Of a DNA stretch of 34,484 bases, positions 31,433 through 34,484 are shown piece by piece. Every line of letters begins with the position of its first letter. Within the stretch, counting starts at the first letter, position 1. Under the pieces are notes generated by a model that did no database searches, had not been told where the DNA came from, and was given only the letters and a program-made list of their open reading frames with translations. The stretch covers positions 62,915-97,398 of the forward strand of contig PGYL01000021.1 in assembly GCA_002839645.1 (NCBI GenBank), in the 5' to 3' direction. The stretch comes from Methanomicrobiales archaeon HGW-Methanomicrobiales-2. Lineage in GTDB: Archaea > Halobacteriota > Methanomicrobia > Methanomicrobiales > Methanoculleaceae. Made by a program: the position numbers and the translations under genes.

Positions 31433-31459
31433 CTCTGGTGCCATAGGCGCCAGAGGAGG
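31433..31459 (+). promoter_or_regulatory. Leader hairpin abutting the mtrE ribosome binding site
   Basis: CTCTGGTGCC (31433-31442) and GGCGCCAGAG (31446-31455) form a 10-bp stem with one G-U pair and a three-base loop ATA. The end of the 3' arm is the beginning of the ribosome binding site GAGGAGG (31453-31459), so folding partly covers it. The mtrE ATG is at 31467. Confidence 0.6.
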
Positions 31460-31466
31460 ATGCTGA

Positions 31467-32363
31467 ATGGAAGAGATCGTATTTGGCATCGGCATTACCG
31501 CATTGGCAGGTGCTCTTGCAACCGTCGCCGGCGCTGCGGAAAACACTGAGTCTGATATCGGATCACAGGGTGACCCGAACTCTCAGGTTCAGCTCGCTCC
31601 GCAAATGGGATATATTCACCGCATCTTTAACAAGGCAGTTGCCGGTGAACCTCCCGCGTACGGCTTATGGGTTGCTCTGGGTGCAGGCCTTGCCTGGGCA
31701 TTCATGGCGATGCAGATAAACCCGATACTTGCAATTGTGCTCGGGAGCGCTCTGGCGGTCTTCGTGCAGGGCATATATGCGACAACCGCATATCTCGGCC
31801 GTACTGCAAGTCTCGCTAAATTTGGACAGCCGGTCTATATCGACATCTTGAAGTCGATGACGACCGTGACCATGGCACACGCGTTCGTAGCAATCTTTAC
31901 GACCGTCGCAATGTGTCACCTGATGATCAGTGCACTCGGCCACCCCTTCCCGCTCCCGCTGTTGGGCCTCGTATGGGGTATCGCGCTCGGTGCAGCCGGA
32001 TCCGCGACAGGTAACCCCTTCTACGGAAAGGAACGGCAGTACCAGTCGCAGAAGTTCGGAGCCGGTGTTCCGATCTCCGCGTCCGGAAACATCGTCCGCT
32101 ACGCCGAAGCCGGCCAGCGGAACTCACTCGACAACGGTTTCTTCAGCGCCAAACTCGGCGGCCCCGCGTCGGGTATTTGCTTTGGCCTGATCGTCTTCTT
32201 TGAACTCTGGCGTACCGTGGTCTTTGAAGAACTCAACATCTGGGGACCTATCATCGTCGGCGTTATCGTGATCCTGATCTTTGCCATCATCGACCGTTAC
32301 ATCGAGGTCTGGGCAAGGAAGGCCTTCGGACCCTACACGGCTCCTGAGGAGGCATCATCATGA
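31467..32363 (+). CDS. mtrE: Tetrahydromethanopterin S-methyltransferase subunit E
   Basis: The 298-residue membrane subunit of the Na+-pumping methyltransferase moves the methyl group from methyl-H4MPT to coenzyme M. Hydrophobic segments alternate with conserved loops: an N-terminal segment (IGITALAGALATVAG), SDIGSQGDPNSQVQLAPQMG, WVALGAGLAWAFMAM, AIVLGSALAVFVQGIYA, VTMAHAFVAIFTTVAM and a C-terminal IIVGVIVILIFAIIDRYIEV. SDIGSQGDPNSQVQLAPQ is characteristic of MtrE. It is the first gene of the usual order mtrEDCBA. Confidence 0.97.
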   Translation: MEEIVFGIGITALAGALATVAGAAENTESDIGSQGDPNSQVQLAPQMGYIHRIFNKAVAGEPPAYGLWVALGAGLAWAFMAMQINPILAIVLGSALAVFVQGIYATTAYLGRTASLAKFGQPVYIDILKSMTTVTMAHAFVAIFTTVAMCHLMISALGHPFPLPLLGLVWGIALGAAGSATGNPFYGKERQYQSQKFGAGVPISASGNIVRYAEAGQRNSLDNGFFSAKLGGPASGICFGLIVFFELWRTVVFEELNIWGPIIVGVIVILIFAIIDRYIEVWARKAFGPYTAPEEASS

Positions 32364-33211
32364 GCGCACTCGGTGGACCTAAACAGACTGGAGGCGTCCA
32401 GCCCCCAACGGCAATGGGCCTCGTTATCAGCATTGTTCTTATCGTCGTCGCGCTTGCGCTCGCCTTCTTCCTCGTACAGATGGCCGGGCTGCTTGCTCTC
32501 GTCGGCATCATCATCGGCGGCGTCCTGGTCGCATTCGGCGTCCACTTCGTCCCGGTCGGCGGTGCCCCTGCTGCAATGGGACAGGCGCCAGGTATTGCGA
32601 CAGGTGTCGCGATGCTCGCCGCCGGTGCCGGCCTTGCCGGGCTCTTCGGTGGCGCATGGGCCGCCCCCTTCGGACTTCCCGTCGCCCTCGCCGGCGGCGC
32701 GGTCGGTGGCGGGCTGCTGATGGCGATCACCTGTACGATGGTCAACGTCATCTACGTCTTCGGCATGGGTATCCCGGCAGCTTCGGGTAAGGTCGCAAAG
32801 GACCCGATCACGGGCGATACCTTCCCCGAATACAAGAGCCAGGGTACCGAGGGGCACGGCCTCCCGTTCATCTCCTGGGTTGGCGGTGTCATCGGCGGCG
32901 CACTCGGTGGTCTCGGTGGAACGCTCATCTACCTTGAGCTCCTCGACGTCTACCAGGCGCAGCTGCCCGTACTCCTGAACGCAACGGTCGAGCAGATCGC
33001 GCCCGTCGCTGTCTCGCTTGCCGGTATCTTCGCGGTCGCTATGTTCCTCGTGAACGCCGTGCTTGCGGCGTACAACATCACCGGCACGATCGAAGGGCCG
33101 CACGACCCCAAGTTCAAGCGGTTCCCGCGAGCAGTCATCGCAGCCGCTGCGGCATCCGCTGTTGTAGGCTTCTTTGCGATTGCGCTGCTCGAACTGGTGG
33201 GGGTATTCTAA
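32360..33211 (+). CDS. mtrD: Tetrahydromethanopterin S-methyltransferase subunit D
   Basis: A 283-residue polytopic membrane subunit of the Mtr complex. At least six hydrophobic segments are seen, beginning with MGLVISIVLIVVALALAFFL, with glycine/alanine-rich packing, and the loops GVHFVPVGGAPAAMGQA and KDPITGDTFPEYKSQGTEGHG are typical. With MtrE and MtrC it forms the Na+-translocating part. Its ATG overlaps the mtrE stop as ATGA, and its stop TAA directly abuts the mtrC start, showing tight translational coupling. Confidence 0.96.
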   Translation: MSALGGPKQTGGVQPPTAMGLVISIVLIVVALALAFFLVQMAGLLALVGIIIGGVLVAFGVHFVPVGGAPAAMGQAPGIATGVAMLAAGAGLAGLFGGAWAAPFGLPVALAGGAVGGGLLMAITCTMVNVIYVFGMGIPAASGKVAKDPITGDTFPEYKSQGTEGHGLPFISWVGGVIGGALGGLGGTLIYLELLDVYQAQLPVLLNATVEQIAPVAVSLAGIFAVAMFLVNAVLAAYNITGTIEGPHDPKFKRFPRAVIAAAAASAVVGFFAIALLELVGVF

Positions 33212-34063
33212 ATGTCAGTAAAAATTGAAGTAGGAGCAGGCGGCATCCCGCACAACCAGATCCTGATCTACGGCCTCGTGGGATCGCTCGTCCTCATCTA
33301 CCTGACATACTTAAACACGATCACCGGCACCCAGTACTTCTCGTTCTTCGGTGGGCTTGCCGCCGTAGTCGCACTCCTCTGGGGTACCGACACGATCAAG
33401 CACCTCTGCAGTTACGGTCTTGGTACCGGTGTCCCGTCGGCGGGTATGATTGCGCTCGGGTCCGGTGTCGTCGCCGCGGTCTTCGGAGCCACGACCGGCA
33501 TCTTCACGCCCATCGTGACGATAATTATCGCTGCGATCATCGGTGCGGTCGCCGGAGTACTGGCGAACAACGTGGTCCGGATGGATATCCCGGTCATGAT
33601 CGTCTCCCTGATCGAACTTGCGATCGTCGGCGCGATGACCGTGCTCGGCCTCGCAGCAATGGCCTGCGGAACGTTCGAATTCCTCGGCATGATCACCGGC
33701 ACGGCCGTCATCCTTGGATTCGCCGTACCGAGCTACGAATTCTCCGTCATCGGCGGCAGCATTATCGCCGTGATCTTCATGCTCGGCGCGATCGCCATCC
33801 AGCACTCCTTCAACGCCTGTCTAGGGCCAGGGGAGAAGCAGGACCGGACACTCATGCTCGCCGCAGAGTGCGGCTTCCTCTCCATGATCCCCGTCGCGAT
33901 CATCTCGTTCGCGTTCATCGGACTCCTTCCCGCTCTCGTCGCGCTGTTGGTCTCCATCATCGGGTGGATCTACACCTACGTGCAGTACATCGCGCTCTCG
34001 AAGCGTGACGCCTACGCATGGCTCGACGCGAAGCCGATCCTGGAGCCCAAGGGAGGTGCCTAA
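33212..34063 (+). CDS. mtrC: Tetrahydromethanopterin S-methyltransferase subunit C
   Basis: A 283-residue polytopic membrane subunit of Mtr. After a short N-terminus (MSVKIEVGAGGIPHN) come repeated hydrophobic segments such as ILIYGLVGSLVLIYLTYL, IGAVAGVLANNVVRMD and FAFIGLLPALVALLVSIIGW, with FNACLGPGEKQDRTLMLA as a conserved polar loop. Its ATG follows the mtrD stop with no gap. mtrB starts directly after its own stop. Confidence 0.96.
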   Translation: MSVKIEVGAGGIPHNQILIYGLVGSLVLIYLTYLNTITGTQYFSFFGGLAAVVALLWGTDTIKHLCSYGLGTGVPSAGMIALGSGVVAAVFGATTGIFTPIVTIIIAAIIGAVAGVLANNVVRMDIPVMIVSLIELAIVGAMTVLGLAAMACGTFEFLGMITGTAVILGFAVPSYEFSVIGGSIIAVIFMLGAIAIQHSFNACLGPGEKQDRTLMLAAECGFLSMIPVAIISFAFIGLLPALVALLVSIIGWIYTYVQYIALSKRDAYAWLDAKPILEPKGGA

Positions 34064-34348
34064 ATGGCATACATTCAGGTACTGCCTGAGTTCGGACTGG
34101 TCGTCGACCCGACGGTTGGCATCATCACCACCGCCGGTGTCTCGTACACCCCCGTGCTCGAGCAGGTAGCAGAACTCGAAAAGATCACCGACGACCTGGT
34201 CGGCATGCTCTCCGGAGAGGGCAGCTTCCTGTCATCGTTCCCGAACAGGGAGGGAGTTCTCAACATCGCCGGAGGCGTGAATGCATTCTGGTACGGCATG
34301 GCAGTCGGCCTTCTGGTTGCCGGTGTCGTAGTATTAGGACTGCTGTGA
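34064..34348 (+). CDS. mtrB: Tetrahydromethanopterin S-methyltransferase subunit B
   Basis: This small 94-residue subunit starts [20 protein letters not shown], has a polar middle ([17 protein letters not shown]) and ends in one membrane helix ([20 protein letters not shown]), as expected for MtrB. The start abuts the mtrC stop, with GGGAGGTG inside the end of mtrC as ribosome site. Confidence 0.95.
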   Translation: MAYIQVLPEFGLVVDPTVGIITTAGVSYTPVLEQVAELEKITDDLVGMLSGEGSFLSSFPNREGVLNIAGGVNAFWYGMAVGLLVAGVVVLGLL

Positions 34349-34358
34349 GGTGAAGAAC

Positions 34359-34484
34359 ATGGTTGAGAAGAAATCACCGGCCAGCGGATGGCCGATTGCT
34401 AAGGGCGACTTCCACACGGGAGATGCGCAGAGTTGCGTCGCCGTCATCACCATGGGATCCCACCTCGACGAACAGGGCATCGCA
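34359..34484 (+). CDS. mtrA: Tetrahydromethanopterin S-methyltransferase subunit A, cut by window edge
   Basis: The ATG at 34359 follows GAGGTGAAGAAC and opens 42 codons to the end of the window. The N-terminus has [14 protein letters not shown], then [18 protein letters not shown], which matches the start of the corrinoid-binding MtrA. MtrA carries the cobamide that takes the methyl group from methyl-H4MPT. The truncation is the window boundary, not a mutation. Confidence 0.93.
   Translation, partial: MVEKKSPASGWPIAKGDFHTGDAQSCVAVITMGSHLDEQGIA

Overview
The window is about 60% G+C with dense, same-strand gene blocks and Shine-Dalgarno starts. It encodes hallmark hydrogenotrophic methanogenesis enzymes (Ftr, Fwd, Hdr, Mcr, Mtr). 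An hdrCBA set followed by mvhD but not mvhGA, placed inside a formylmethanofuran dehydrogenase operon, points to the order Methanomicrobiales. A Methanoculleus-like organism is my best guess, from gene order and protein sequence only.

Layout. (1) 1-4285: two convergent surface-protein genes. One is a 5'-truncated repeat protein with a PGF-CTERM-like tail. The other is a seven-blade propeller plus eight PKD domains, whose C-terminal anchor is thrown out of frame by a 29-base G homopolymer. (2) 13978 down to 4577, minus strand: one compact, mostly overlapping gene string. It holds a frame-disrupted Mmp11-like gene, methanogenesis marker 11, a radical SAM protein, an IorA-like TPP enzyme, AksA, AksD, AksE, an unrecognised protein, AksF and endonuclease IV. 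AksA/D/E/F make 2-oxosuberate for coenzyme B. The other genes in the string are candidates for the poorly defined later steps. (3) 13979-14611: non-coding DNA with strong nested inverted repeats. (4) ftr (14612-15520, minus). (5) 15521-16287: non-coding, AT-rich promoter zone at its right end. (6) 16288-25963, plus: a ten-gene fwdG-fwdF-hdrC-hdrB-hdrA-mvhD-fwdD-fwdB-fwdA-fwdC operon joining the first and last steps of methanogenesis. (7) 26326-31272, plus: mcrBDCGA. The mcrA gene carries a perfect in-frame 36-bp tandem duplication across an active-site motif. (8) 31467-34484, plus: mtrEDCB and the first 42 codons of mtrA, cut by the window edge.

Together these genes cover CO2 reduction to formylmethanofuran (Fwd), formyl transfer (Ftr), methyl transfer to coenzyme M (Mtr), methane release (Mcr), heterodisulfide reduction with electron bifurcation (Hdr/MvhD), and synthesis of coenzyme B. 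The window is therefore a methanogenesis island. The points most worth checking are the mcrA duplication, the unassigned genes in the coenzyme B operon, the G-tract in the surface protein, the broken Mmp11-like paralogue and the nested palindrome region near 14.3 kb.
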